64,000 nucleotides of DNA from Variovorax sp. dw_308 (GCF_019207085.1 NZ_JAATOM010000027.1:17129-81128); one strand, 5' to 3'. Positions 28,895-37,384 are shown, numbered from the stretch's first letter. Program-made: numbers and translations. Notes: generated from the sequence alone by a model not told the origin.

Positions 28895-29850
28895 GCAATG
28901 CCCGCCCCGGCGGCCTCGAGCAGGTTGATCTTCTTCGGGATCAGCTTCAGTTCGAAGAAGGTGTCGGCGATCTGCTGTTGCTCGGCCAGGATGGCCTTGG
29001 TGATCGGCGCGGTGCCATAGGCCGCTCGCGCGACCGACACATCGACCACCGGCTTCGGCAAGCCCCACAGCGTGGACAGTTCCTGCGCGTAGGCGCTCTT
29101 GTTGGCCACGGCCCACTGGTCGAGCTTGTCGATCTCCTCGACCACCAGCTTGAGCACGTCGGCGTTCTTCGCGACATAAGGCAGAGACGAGAAGTAGTAG
29201 CCCCGATTGCCGACCACGCCCTTGCCATCTGCCAGGATGCGCGCGCCCAGCGTGAGTTCGGCGGAGGCCAGGAACGGGTCCCAGATCACCCACGCGTCGA
29301 TCGAGCCCTTCTCGAAGGCAGCGCGTGCATCGGGCGGCGCCAGGAAGACGAAGTTGAGGTCGCTGTATTTCAAGCCCGCCTGCTCCGCCAGCCTGACGAT
29401 GAAGTAATGGACGTTCGAGCCCTTGTTGAGCGCGACTTTCTTGCCTTTCAGGTCGGCCACGGTCTTGATCGGCGAGTCCTTGTGCACCAGCACCGCCTCG
29501 GCGCCCGGCCGCGGCACGGTCGCGGCCACATAGGCCAGCGGCGCGCCGGCGGCCTGCGCAAAGATCGGCGGTGCCTCGCCCACATCGCCAAAGTCGATCG
29601 AGCCGACGTTGAGCGCCTCGAGCTGCACCGGCCCGGCATTGAACTCGGTCCAGGTCACGCCCACGCCGAGCGGTGCGAGCCGCTTCTCCAGCGTGCCACG
29701 GCCCTTGAGCACGGTGAGCGCGCCTTTCTGGTTGCCCACACGCAGCGTGCGCGACGGGCTTTGCGCCAGCGCCGCGAACGACGGCAGCGCGATGGCGGTG
29801 GCCGCGCCCTGCAACAGGCGGCGACGCTGGATCGAATGAGAAGAGGTCAT
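28891..29850 (-). CDS. ssuA: Sulfonate ABC transporter substrate-binding protein
   Basis: The 319-residue exported protein has an RRRLLQG twin-arginine-like signal ending near AALAQS and the SsuA fold: LRVGNQKGALTVLK, FNAGPVQLEALNVGSIDFG, KGSNVHYFIVRLAE, AWVIWDPFLA. It delivers aliphatic sulfonates to SsuBC. The stop is shared with the ssuD start. It is separated from ssuE by 115 bp that include a 26-bp perfect palindrome, so an internal promoter or attenuator is possible. Confidence 0.93.
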   Translation of the reverse strand: MTSSHSIQRRRLLQGAATAIALPSFAALAQSPSRTLRVGNQKGALTVLKGRGTLEKRLAPLGVGVTWTEFNAGPVQLEALNVGSIDFGDVGEAPPIFAQAAGAPLAYVAATVPRPGAEAVLVHKDSPIKTVADLKGKKVALNKGSNVHYFIVRLAEQAGLKYSDLNFVFLAPPDARAAFEKGSIDAWVIWDPFLASAELTLGARILADGKGVVGNRGYYFSSLPYVAKNADVLKLVVEEIDKLDQWAVANKSAYAQELSTLWGLPKPVVDVSVARAAYGTAPITKAILAEQQQIADTFFELKLIPKKINLLEAAGAGIA

Positions 29851-29932
29851 GATGGATTCCTTCAGGCAAGCCTTGTCCCGCGCCGCGAATGAGCGGCCAA
29901 AAAAGATCGGGACGATGAACGGGGTATAGGTT

Positions 29933-29958
29933 GCCGCGCCTTGGCGCCAAGGCGCGGC
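29933..29958. repeat. 26-bp perfect palindrome between ssuE and ssuA
   Basis: GCCGCGCCTTGG-CG-CCAAGGCGCGGC reads the same on both strands and starts 8 bp after the ssuE stop. In RNA it would form a very stable hairpin. No U-run follows on the minus strand, so it is more likely an mRNA-processing/attenuation element or an operator than a standard terminator. Confidence 0.6.
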
Positions 29959-29965
29959 GGAAGCT

Positions 29966-30550
29966 TCAAACGCTACATCGCACCCGGGAGAAATGCACCG
30001 GCTCGAAGCCCCGCATCGGCGGCAGCTTCAGCCCTTCGGCGGCCAGCACCTCGGCCGCTTCGTCGAGCCGGTGCGCCAGGTCGTCGTGCACCCGGAATTC
30101 GCCTTGCGGCGTGGCGGTGATCTGCGCATCGGTCGCGTAGATGCCCGGCAGGATGTGCCGCGCCGCCAGGGCCTGCAGCACCGGCCGCAGTGCGTAGTCG
30201 AGTGCCAGCATGTGGTGCGCGCTGCCGCCAGTCGCCAGCGGCAGCACCGTCTTGCCCTTCAACGCGCCTTGCGAGAGCAGGTCCAGGAACACCTTCAGCA
30301 CGCCGCTGTAGGCCGCCTTGTAGACCGGCGTGGCCACCACGACCACGCGGGCCTGCGCCACTTGGGCAATGGCATGCGCAATGTCGGGATGCTCCCACTC
30401 GGCCCGCAACAGCGCCTGCGCCGGAAGCTCGCGCACAGTGACGCGCTCGATGCGCGCGCCGCGCCCGTGGAGCCGGCTGCCCACCGATTCGAGCAAGGCG
30501 GTGGAACGGGACGGCGACGAAGGACTACCGGCAATCAGGAGGACGGTCAC
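29966..30550 (-). CDS. ssuE: NADPH-dependent FMN reductase
   Basis: The 194-residue flavodoxin-fold protein opens with VLLIAGSPSSPSRS (FMN phosphate loop) and has ATPVYKAAYSGVLKVFLDLL and ATGGSAHHMLALDYALRPVL, typical of SsuE. It supplies FMNH2 to SsuD. The start is GTG at 30550. It is the first gene of the ssu operon and lies downstream of sbp on the same strand (95 bp). Confidence 0.92.
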   Translation of the reverse strand: MTVLLIAGSPSSPSRSTALLESVGSRLHGRGARIERVTVRELPAQALLRAEWEHPDIAHAIAQVAQARVVVVATPVYKAAYSGVLKVFLDLLSQGALKGKTVLPLATGGSAHHMLALDYALRPVLQALAARHILPGIYATDAQITATPQGEFRVHDDLAHRLDEAAEVLAAEGLKLPPMRGFEPVHFSRVRCSV

Positions 30551-30645
30551 GGGAAGCTACTTTTTTGAAGGGTGAGTTCGCCCCGGGCGCCTGCTGCACA
30601 GGCGCTCTTGCGGATCGGGGCGACGCGGGAAAGGAGGCGGCCGGC

Positions 30646-31686
30646 CTACTTCAACTTGGCCGTGTAGATCTGGTCGAAGGAGCCGCCATCGGCGAAATGC
30701 TCCTTGTCGGCCTTGGTCCAGCCACCAAAAGCCTGGTCGATGGTGAACAGCGTCAGCTTGGGGAACTGGCTGTCGTACTTGGCCTTGGCCTTGTCGGAGG
30801 TCGGGCGGTAGTAGTTGCGGCCGACGATGTCCTGGCCTTCGTCCGAGTAGAGGTACTTCAGGTATTCCTCGGCCACGGCGCGCGTGCCCTTCTTGTCGAC
30901 CACCTTGTCGACCACCGTCACGGTGGGCTCGGCCAAGATGCTGATGGACGGTGCAACGATGTCGAACTTGTCGGCGCCGAATTCCTTCAGCGCCAGGTAG
31001 GCCTCGTTCTCCCAGGCCAGCAGCACGTCGCCCACGCCGCGCTGCACGAAGGTGATGGTCGAGCCGCGTGCGCCGGCATCGAGCACCGGCACGTTCTTGT
31101 AGAGATTGCCGACGAACTCCTTCGCCTTGTCATTGCCGTTGTTCGGGCCGCCGTACTTGCGCTTGCCGAATTCCCAGGCGGCCAGGTAGTTCCAGCGGGC
31201 GCCGCCCGAGGTCTTCGGATTCGGCGTGATCACCTGCACGCCGGGCTTGACCAGGTCGTCCCAGTCCTTGATGCCCTTCGGGTTGCCCTTCTTCACGAGG
31301 AACACGATGGTCGAGGTGTACGGGGCCGAGTTGTGCGGCAGGCGCTTCTGCCAGTCGGGCTTGACCAGGCCGCCGTGCGTGACGAGCGCGTCGGTGTCGC
31401 CGGCCAGCGCCAGCGTGGCCACGTCGGCATCGATGCCGTCGATGATCGAGCGGGCCTGCTTGCCCGAGCCGCCATGCGACTGCTTGATCACCACGTCCTG
31501 GCCGGTCTTGGCCTTCCAGTAGGCGACGAAGGCCTTGTTGTAATCGACGTAGAGCTCACGCGTCGGGTCGTAGGACACGTTGAGCAGGTTGACGGTCTGG
31601 GCGAACGACGGCAGCGCCGTCAGGGCCATGCTCGCGCCCAGCGTGGCACCGAGGGAAAGCTTGATAAAGTCGCGGCGAAGGCTCAT
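30646..31686 (-). CDS. sbp: Sulfate/thiosulfate ABC transporter substrate-binding protein
   Basis: The 346-residue exported protein has a SLRRDFIKLSLG twin-arginine-like signal ending PSFAQ and clear Sbp/CysP features: LLNVSYDPTRELYVDYN, KQSHGGSGKQARSIIDG, DADVATLALAGDTDAL, PNPKTSGGARWNYLAAW. It binds sulfate for the CysTWA importer, whose genes are not in the window. Start 31686 is chosen for the signal peptide. It stands upstream of ssuE, so sulfate and sulfonate uptake are linked. Confidence 0.92.
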   Translation of the reverse strand: MSLRRDFIKLSLGATLGASMALTALPSFAQTVNLLNVSYDPTRELYVDYNKAFVAYWKAKTGQDVVIKQSHGGSGKQARSIIDGIDADVATLALAGDTDALVTHGGLVKPDWQKRLPHNSAPYTSTIVFLVKKGNPKGIKDWDDLVKPGVQVITPNPKTSGGARWNYLAAWEFGKRKYGGPNNGNDKAKEFVGNLYKNVPVLDAGARGSTITFVQRGVGDVLLAWENEAYLALKEFGADKFDIVAPSISILAEPTVTVVDKVVDKKGTRAVAEEYLKYLYSDEGQDIVGRNYYRPTSDKAKAKYDSQFPKLTLFTIDQAFGGWTKADKEHFADGGSFDQIYTAKLK

Positions 31687-31751
31687 GGCGGTCTTTCGGA
31701 AGGCAAATCTGGCTGAGAAGCTGCCGATTCTGAAAGCCACCCTACAAAACA

Positions 31752-31774
31752 GGAACTACCGTTTTCACAGTTCC
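31752..31774. promoter_or_regulatory. Inverted repeat GGAACT-N11-AGTTCC between sbp and yggX
   Basis: The perfect 6-bp arms lie in the 118-bp divergent promoter region, 66 bp from the sbp start and 31 bp from the yggX start. It is a plausible operator for either gene; the regulator is unknown. Confidence 0.4.
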
Positions 31775-31804
31775 AAATAGCCAAATCAACTAAGGACCCC
31801 GCAA

Positions 31805-32077
31805 ATGGCACGAATGATTCAGTGCGTGAAACTCGGCAAGGAAGCCGAGGGACTCGACTTTCCCCCCTATCCAGGCGAACTCGGCAAGAAGATCTGGGAG
31901 AGCGTGAGCAAGGAAGCATGGGCCGCCTGGCTCAAGCAGCAGACCATGCTCGTGAACGAAAACCGCCTGAACCTGGCCGACCAGCGCGCCCGTGAATACC
32001 TGAAGCGCCAGATGGAAAAGCATTTCTTCGGCGACGGCGCGGACGTCGCGCAAGGCTACGTGCCGCCGAGCGCCTGA
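31805..32077 (+). CDS. yggX: Fe(2+)-trafficking protein YggX
   Basis: The 90-residue protein is full length and has the family landmarks: MARMIQCVKLGKEAEGLDFPP with the conserved Cys7, PGELGKKIW, AWLKQQTMLVNENRLN and REYLKRQMEKHFFG. YggX protects Fe-S clusters and labile iron from oxidative damage in the cytosol. It diverges from sbp and is followed by an inverted-repeat element. Confidence 0.95.
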   Translation: MARMIQCVKLGKEAEGLDFPPYPGELGKKIWESVSKEAWAAWLKQQTMLVNENRLNLADQRAREYLKRQMEKHFFGDGADVAQGYVPPSA

Positions 32078-32110
32078 TTTTCAGGCGGGTGTGAAAGGGG
32101 ACTTGAAAGC

Positions 32111-32237
32111 GGACTTGGCCGGACGCAAAGGACGCGAAGAAACGCAAAGGACGCAAAAAAGTCAAAGAAGACTTTTCTGGTTTTCTTTCGCGTCCTTCGC
32201 GAAACCTTCGCGTCCTCTGCTTCCGGTCCCCGTATTC
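32111..32237. repeat. Intergenic inverted-repeat element, copy 1
   Basis: The left arm, built from iterated (G)ACGCAAAGGACGCGAAG units, is complementary to a right arm CTTTCGCGTCCTTCGCG...CTCTGCTTCCGG, with a T-rich centre (TTTCTGGTTTTC). It fills the gap between yggX and mnmC. It shares architecture and unit sequence with the elements at 57594 and 60407 but is the most diverged of the three. It could fold as a long hairpin in RNA. Confidence 0.65.
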
Positions 32238-32268
32238 CAGTACCCATCTTCATGACGTCCGCTGACTA

Positions 32269-34224
32269 ATGCCCGAACCCGTCCAGTGGCGCGCCGACGG
32301 TGTTCCGCGCAGCGAGCGCTTCGACGACATCTATCACACGGAAACCGGCGCGCTCGCCCAGTCGCGCCATGTCTTCCTCGGCGGCTGCGGGCTCACTGAC
32401 GCCTGGCGCGGCCAGCCGCAATGGCTGATTCTCGAAACCGGCTTCGGCTTTGGCCTCAATTTCCTGACAACCTGGCAGGCCTGGCGTTCCGACCCGGCCC
32501 GGCCGCGCATGCTGCACTTCGTCTCGATCGAGGCGCATCCCGTGGGCATGGAGGATCTGCTGCGCGCCGCGTCGGGCTATCCGGAACTGGCCGAACTCGC
32601 GCAGGCGCTGGCCAGGCAGTGGACGGAACTGCTGCCGGGCTTTCACCGCATGAGCTTCGACGACGGCCATGTGCTGCTGACGCTGTGCGTCGGCGACGTG
32701 CAGGCCATGCTGCGCGCCCAGCGCTTCGAGGCCGACAGCATCTACCTCGACGGCTTCAGCCCGGACCGCAACCCCGCGATGTGGTCCCCGGAAGCTCTCA
32801 AGGCCGTCTCGCGCTTTGCCCGGCGCGGCACCGGCCTTGCCACCTGGACCATTGCACGGGCCGTTCGGGATGCGCTCGCGCAGAACGGATTCCAGGTGCG
32901 CAAGGTGCCGGGCCTGCCGCCCAAGCGCGACTGCCTGCGCGCCGTGTTCGACCCGGCCTGGACACCGCGACGCCGCACCCCGCGGGCCGAACGCGCGGCA
33001 CCCGGTCGTTGCGCCGTCATCGGCGCCGGTCTCGCGGGCGCGGCGGTCGCGGCCAGCCTGGCGCGGCGCGGATGGCAAGTCGACGTGTTCGACAAGGCCG
33101 GCCACGTGGCGGGCGGCGCGTCGGGCCTGCCGGTCGGCGTGCTCGCCCCGCATGTCTCGCCCGACGATGCCCTGCTCTCGCGCCTGACGCGCGCCGGCAT
33201 CCGCGCAACATGGCAACAGTTGGAGGCGCGCCTCGTCGAAGGGCGCGACTGGCGTGCCAGCGGCGTGCTGGAGCGCCGGGCCGACGGCGACACCCGCGTG
33301 CCACCCGGCTGGAGCGCACGGGGTCCGAACCTTTCATGGCCTGCCGATGCTGCGCGACTCGCCGCCGCGCAACTCCCCACCGATACCGCAGCGCTCTGGC
33401 ACCGCCGCGCCGGCTGGGTGCGCCCGCGCGCGCTGGTGGAAGCCTGGCTGGCAACGCCGGGCGTACGCCTGGTGCCCGACTGCGATATCGAACGCATCGC
33501 GGCCATCGACGGCTGCTGGCAACTCCTTGCCACGGGTGATCACCCGCTGAGGACCGCCCCGGACACGGCCGCGCCCGCCCCATCCCCCGCGAGCGCTCAA
33601 GTCACGAATGCAGCGCCGCATCGACTTGTGAGCGGATTCGATCGCGTGGTCATCGCTGCCGGCTTCGAGAGCGCCCGCTTCGCCCCTTCCCTGCCCTTGC
33701 AGCCGGTGCGTGGCCAGGTCCAATGGGGACGACTGCCGCCAGGAACGGACCTGCCGCAGATCCCCATCAACGGCGATGGCCACTTGATCGCGGGCGTGCC
33801 GGACGGCGATGGCGCCCTCTGGCTGACCGGCGCCACCTTCGACCGTGACAGCGTCGACCTGGCGCCGCGCGCCGCGGACACCGAAGCCAATCGCGAACGC
33901 CTCGCACGGCTGCACCCGCAAGCCGCAGCGGCCTTGGCGTCGGCGTTTGCCGGCGGCATCGAGGACGCGACGCCATGGACCGGCGTGCGCTGCGCCTCCG
34001 GAGATCGCCGACCGCTGGTCGGTCCCCTGCCTGGCCCCCTGCCTGGCCCCCTGCCCGACCCTCTACCCGGCCAGCCCGCTTTGTGGGTCTGCACCTCGCT
34101 AGGGTCGCGCGGGCTGACCTTCGCGGCGCTGTGCGCGGAACTGCTGGCCGCGCACTGGCACGCGGAGCCCCTGCCCCTCCCCGCGGCGATGGCGCAAGCC
34201 CTCGACACACGCCGCCTGCCTTGA
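32269..34224 (+). CDS. mnmC: Bifunctional tRNA mnm5s2U34 biosynthesis enzyme MnmC
   Basis: The 651-residue protein joins a methyltransferase domain (about 1-230; WLILETGFGFGLNFLTTW SAM loop, YLDGFSPDRNPAMWSP) and an FAD-dependent oxidase domain (about 245-650; GxGxxG as VIGAGLAGAAVAASLARRG). It demodifies cmnm5s2U to nm5s2U and methylates it to mnm5s2U at tRNA position 34. A Pro-rich tandem repeat PLPGPLPGPLPDPLPG (DNA near 34024-34072) lies before the C-terminal FAD segment. ATG at 32269 is the accepted start. It follows yggX and the repeat element. Confidence 0.93.
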   Translation: MPEPVQWRADGVPRSERFDDIYHTETGALAQSRHVFLGGCGLTDAWRGQPQWLILETGFGFGLNFLTTWQAWRSDPARPRMLHFVSIEAHPVGMEDLLRAASGYPELAELAQALARQWTELLPGFHRMSFDDGHVLLTLCVGDVQAMLRAQRFEADSIYLDGFSPDRNPAMWSPEALKAVSRFARRGTGLATWTIARAVRDALAQNGFQVRKVPGLPPKRDCLRAVFDPAWTPRRRTPRAERAAPGRCAVIGAGLAGAAVAASLARRGWQVDVFDKAGHVAGGASGLPVGVLAPHVSPDDALLSRLTRAGIRATWQQLEARLVEGRDWRASGVLERRADGDTRVPPGWSARGPNLSWPADAARLAAAQLPTDTAALWHRRAGWVRPRALVEAWLATPGVRLVPDCDIERIAAIDGCWQLLATGDHPLRTAPDTAAPAPSPASAQVTNAAPHRLVSGFDRVVIAAGFESARFAPSLPLQPVRGQVQWGRLPPGTDLPQIPINGDGHLIAGVPDGDGALWLTGATFDRDSVDLAPRAADTEANRERLARLHPQAAAALASAFAGGIEDATPWTGVRCASGDRRPLVGPLPGPLPGPLPDPLPGQPALWVCTSLGSRGLTFAALCAELLAAHWHAEPLPLPAAMAQALDTRRLP

Positions 34225-34322
34225 CCCCCGCGCGCCGAACGACGCGCGCACCACGAATATCCCTTTCGCTCCCCCGAAGATCGCAGTCCAATGGCCGCTT
34301 CATCCAGCCTTGGGAGAAGCCC

Positions 34323-34769
34323 ATGTTCAAGCGAATTCTTGTGGCCACCGATGGTTCCCCCCTGTCGGAACAGGCCGTCGGCAAGGCCATCGAGCTTTCC
34401 CTGCTTTGCGGCGCCGACTTGTGCGCCGTCACCGTGGCTCACCTGGAGCCGCACAGCTACTTCGAAGGCTCTCCGGTCCTGAGCCAGATGCAGGTCGAGG
34501 AGATGCGCCACCGGTCGGTCTCGGCGGCGCACGGGCTAGTCGATGCCGCCAAGGCCAGTGCCTTGAACAAGGGGGTGCGCAATGTCGAATCGGCAGTGGT
34601 TCCATCGAACCAGGTGGCAGAGTCCATCATCGAGACCGCGACCACGCACAACTGCGACCTGATCGTGATGGCTTCGCACGGCCGCCGGACCCTCAAGCGA
34701 TTGCTGATGGGCAGCGAGACCCTGCACGTGCTGACGCATTCGAATACGCCTGTGCTGGTGCTGCGCTAG
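34323..34769 (+). CDS. Universal stress protein (UspA family)
   Basis: The 148-residue protein is a single Usp domain: MFKRILVATDGSPLSEQAVG, AVTVAHLEPH, CDLIVMASHGRRTLKRLLMGSETLHVL, TPVLVLR. The ATP-loop GxxG-x9-G(S/T) is altered, with HGRRT lacking the second Gly, so nucleotide binding may be weak. ATG follows GGGAGAAG. It stands alone, convergent with the TRIC-type channel gene 11 bp away. Confidence 0.9.
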   Translation: MFKRILVATDGSPLSEQAVGKAIELSLLCGADLCAVTVAHLEPHSYFEGSPVLSQMQVEEMRHRSVSAAHGLVDAAKASALNKGVRNVESAVVPSNQVAESIIETATTHNCDLIVMASHGRRTLKRLLMGSETLHVLTHSNTPVLVLR

Positions 34770-34780
34770 GAGGCTAAAAG

Positions 34781-35422
34781 CTACTTCTCCGAATCGTCGT
34801 CATCCGGCGGCTTGACGAAGCGCGGCAGGTGCCAGTTGAAGCGCACGGCAAGGTACCGAAGCACGAAGCAGGTCGCCAGCGCAGCCGCCGCACGGCGGTC
34901 CGCCGGCCAGTGCGCGCGGTTCCCGAACACTTCGATCAAGGCCGCGGCCAGCGCCGCCAGCGCATAGATCTGGCCCTTGAGGATGGCCGGCACGCGATTG
35001 AGCAGGATGTCCCGCGCCATGCCGCCGCCCACGGCCGTCAACACGCCCAGGATCACCGCGCCCTCGGAAGTCAGTCCATAGATCATGGCCTTCTGCGCAC
35101 CCGTGACGGCGAAGAGCCCGAGGCCGAGGCTGTCGAACAGCACGATGGGCTGCTCCAGCCGCTCCCGCACGATGCGCGAGTACATCGCCATCAAGGCCGC
35201 GACCGACGAGATCGCGATATAGCGCCAATCCGAAAGCCCCGCCGGCGGCACCGCGCCAATGCAGACATCGCGCACCACCCCGCCGCCGCACGCCACGATG
35301 AACGCGACCACGAAGATGCCGAAGACATCCAGCCCCCGGTTGCGCGCCGCCACGGCGCCGCTGAAGGCGAACGCGAAGGTGCCGGCGAGGTCGAGGATGT
35401 AGAACAGCAGAAGGCTTGTCAT
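34781..35422 (-). CDS. Trimeric intracellular cation (TRIC/YicG) family membrane protein
   Basis: The 213-residue protein has about seven hydrophobic helices and the internal duplication of the UPF0126 family: FAFSGAVAARNRGLDVFGIFV and GGGVVRDV in the first half, FAVTGAQKA and GGGMARDILLNRVPAIL in the second. Prokaryotic TRIC channels conduct K+ and Na+. The acidic tail DDDDSEK is unremarkable. ATG at 35422 is chosen because translation upstream is not membrane-like. Confidence 0.88.
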   Translation of the reverse strand: MTSLLLFYILDLAGTFAFAFSGAVAARNRGLDVFGIFVVAFIVACGGGVVRDVCIGAVPPAGLSDWRYIAISSVAALMAMYSRIVRERLEQPIVLFDSLGLGLFAVTGAQKAMIYGLTSEGAVILGVLTAVGGGMARDILLNRVPAILKGQIYALAALAAALIEVFGNRAHWPADRRAAAALATCFVLRYLAVRFNWHLPRFVKPPDDDDSEK

Positions 35423-35514
35423 GCGGTGCGCGCATTCTGCCGTTGCCGGCATCGCGCTCCAAATGCCATGCAGCCCATGAACGCGAGTCTTTGCGACATA
35501 CCCGAGAATCTCCC

Positions 35515-36486
35515 ATGCACACCCGCTACGACATCCAGCACACCACCATCTACAGCTACAACCAGCCCGTCACCTTCGGGCTGCACCGCGTGATGTTCCG
35601 CCCGCGCGACAGCCACGACCTGCGCGTGCTCGCCACCGACCTGCAAGTGAGCCCGCGCGCCAATGTGCGGCTGATCCAGGACCCGCACTCCAACTCCGTC
35701 GCGCTGGTGCAGCCGCTCGGCGAAGCGACCGAGCTCAAGGTGGTCTGTTCCTTCACCATCGAGCAGGTGCCCGCCGCCGACGACCCGCTGAGCGAACTCG
35801 ACCCGGCCGCCGAATTCCTGCCCTTCGCCTATTCGATCGAGGACCGCCTGGACCTCGAGCACTACCTGCGCCCGCACCATCCCGACCCCGACGGCACGCT
35901 CATCCGCTGGGCGCACCAGTTCCTCTACACCGACGAGCCCAACAGCACACGCGAGGTGCTGGCCCGCATGAACGCGCACATCGGCAAGACGCTCACCTAC
36001 AAGGCGCGCGACGAGGAAGGCACGCAGAGCCCGCTCGAAACCCTCAACCTCGGCTCCGGCAGCTGCCGCGACTACGCGCTGCTGATGATGGAAGCCGCGA
36101 GGCGGCTCGGCGTGGCGACGCGCTTCGTCTCGGGCTACCTCTACGACGCGGCGCTGGACACGCCCTCCGCCGCGGAGGACACAGAGGAAGCGCCGGAAGC
36201 GCCGGAAGCGCCGGACGCACAGGACGCAGAGGATGCGAAAGACGCCGCGAGCGGCGTTACCGTCGGCGCGGGCTCCACGCACGCCTGGCTGCATGCCTAT
36301 CTGCCCGGTGCCGGCTGGGTCGCCTACGACCCGACCAACAACCTCATGGGCAGCAGCCAGCTGATCCGCGTCGGCGTGGCCCGCGACCCGGCCCTGGCAA
36401 CGCCGATTTCGGGAAGCTGGTTCGGCGAAGCCGACGCGTACGAGGGCCTGACCGCCACGGTGCAGGTCCGCCGCGTCCGAACCTGA
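35515..36486 (+). CDS. Transglutaminase-like cysteine protease family protein
   Basis: The 323-residue protein has an N-terminal bacterial transglutaminase-associated region (YDIQHTTIYSYNQPVTFGLH) and a core with the triad C184 (GSGSCRDYA), H256 (THAWLHAY) and D272 (YDPTNN). All three are intact, so it is likely active as a peptidase or amidase; the substrate is unknown. Between residues about 216 and 245 there is a highly acidic low-complexity insert (EAPEAPEAP, DAQDAEDAKDAA). Its DNA resembles the units of the intergenic inverted repeats. No signal peptide is seen. Confidence 0.88.
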   Translation: MHTRYDIQHTTIYSYNQPVTFGLHRVMFRPRDSHDLRVLATDLQVSPRANVRLIQDPHSNSVALVQPLGEATELKVVCSFTIEQVPAADDPLSELDPAAEFLPFAYSIEDRLDLEHYLRPHHPDPDGTLIRWAHQFLYTDEPNSTREVLARMNAHIGKTLTYKARDEEGTQSPLETLNLGSGSCRDYALLMMEAARRLGVATRFVSGYLYDAALDTPSAAEDTEEAPEAPEAPDAQDAEDAKDAASGVTVGAGSTHAWLHAYLPGAGWVAYDPTNNLMGSSQLIRVGVARDPALATPISGSWFGEADAYEGLTATVQVRRVRT

Positions 36487-36513
36487 CTCCCTGGCGTGCG
36501 AATTTCCGCACGC

Positions 36514-36558
36514 TTGACAAGAAGGCCGCATCGACTCAATACTTAACCTGATGGTTCA
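36514..36558 (+). promoter_or_regulatory. Promoter and operator of the arsR-SRPBCC-VOC operon, leaderless start
   Basis: TTGACA at 36514-36519 and AATACT at 36538-36543 (18-bp spacing) predict a start of transcription at or just before the ATG at 36551. No ribosome site precedes that ATG, so the mRNA is probably leaderless. The near-palindrome TTAACC-TGAT-GGTTCA (36543-36558) straddles the start codon and is the expected place for ArsR autorepression. Confidence 0.6.
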
Positions 36559-37015
36559 GTTATCAGACCCCGATCTCGACCTTGTCTTCGCCGCGCTGGC
36601 CGACCGCACGCGGCGTGATGTGCTGATCGCGCTGGGCCAGCGCGACCTGAGCATCTCCGAACTGGCGCAGCCGCACGCCATGTCGCTGACCGGCTTCATG
36701 AAGCATCTGCGCGTGCTCGAAGCCGCGGGGCTGATCGCCCGCTCGAAAGAAGGCCGCGTGGTGCGCTGCGAGCTGTCGGCCGCGCCATTGCAGGAGGCCG
36801 CCGTGTGGTTGTCCCGCTATGAAAAGTTCTGGAACGCGCGGCTCGACGCGCTCGGCCGCTATCTCCACCACCAGGAGGAAACCACGTCATGCCCGACTCC
36901 AATGGCTCCGACATCGCCGCCCCCACCCGCGAACGCCCCGAACTCCGCCTCGAACGCCACTACCCCGTCTCGCCCGAAAAAGTCTGGCGCGCGTGGACCG
37001 ACCCGCAAGCGCTAG
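36551..37015 (+). CDS. ArsR/SmtB-type transcriptional regulator
   Basis: The winged-helix protein (VFAALADRTRRDVLIAL, LSISELAQPHAMSLTGFMKHLRVLEAAGLI) belongs to the ArsR group without metal-binding cysteines that pairs with SRPBCC genes. The functional part ends near residue 112. The frame continues to residue 154 through a Pro/Ser/Arg-rich tail read from the start of the next gene in another frame, giving an unusual 127-bp overlap. It probably represses its own three-gene operon. Confidence 0.88.
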   Translation: MVQLSDPDLDLVFAALADRTRRDVLIALGQRDLSISELAQPHAMSLTGFMKHLRVLEAAGLIARSKEGRVVRCELSAAPLQEAAVWLSRYEKFWNARLDALGRYLHHQEETTSCPTPMAPTSPPPPANAPNSASNATTPSRPKKSGARGPTRKR

Positions 37016-37362
37016 TCGAATGGTTCGGCCCCGGCGAGCCCGGCTCGGTGACGCATGCCGAGACCGACGTGCGCATGGGCGGCTACTTCCGCGTCGAGTT
37101 CCACACGCCCGACGGCGAACAGCACAGCGTCAGCGGCTACTACCTCGACGTGACGCCGCACCGCCGCCTGCAGTTCAGCTGGGCCTGGCGCAGCACGCCC
37201 GAGCGCGAATCGCTGGTCACCATCGATTTCGTGAAGACGCCGACCGGCACGCGCATGAACTTCGTGCACACGCAATTCTTCGACCAGGCCGCGCGCGACG
37301 GCCACGAAGGCGGATGGACCCAGACCTTCGAAAAGCTCGCGCAACACCTCCATCCATCCTGA
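36889..37362 (+). CDS. SRPBCC/AHSA1-type protein
   Basis: The 157-residue protein is an AHSA1-like SRPBCC domain: LERHYPVSPEKVWRAWTDPQALVEWFGP, MGGYFRVEF, GYYLDVTPHRRLQFSW, GGWTQTFEKLAQHL. Such proteins have a hydrophobic ligand pocket and commonly accompany an ArsR regulator and a VOC/PhnB-like protein, as here. Ligand unknown. It starts inside the 3' end of the arsR frame. Confidence 0.9.
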   Translation: MPDSNGSDIAAPTRERPELRLERHYPVSPEKVWRAWTDPQALVEWFGPGEPGSVTHAETDVRMGGYFRVEFHTPDGEQHSVSGYYLDVTPHRRLQFSWAWRSTPERESLVTIDFVKTPTGTRMNFVHTQFFDQAARDGHEGGWTQTFEKLAQHLHPS

Positions 37363-37384
37363 TCAGCGACGAAAGGAAAGCCCG

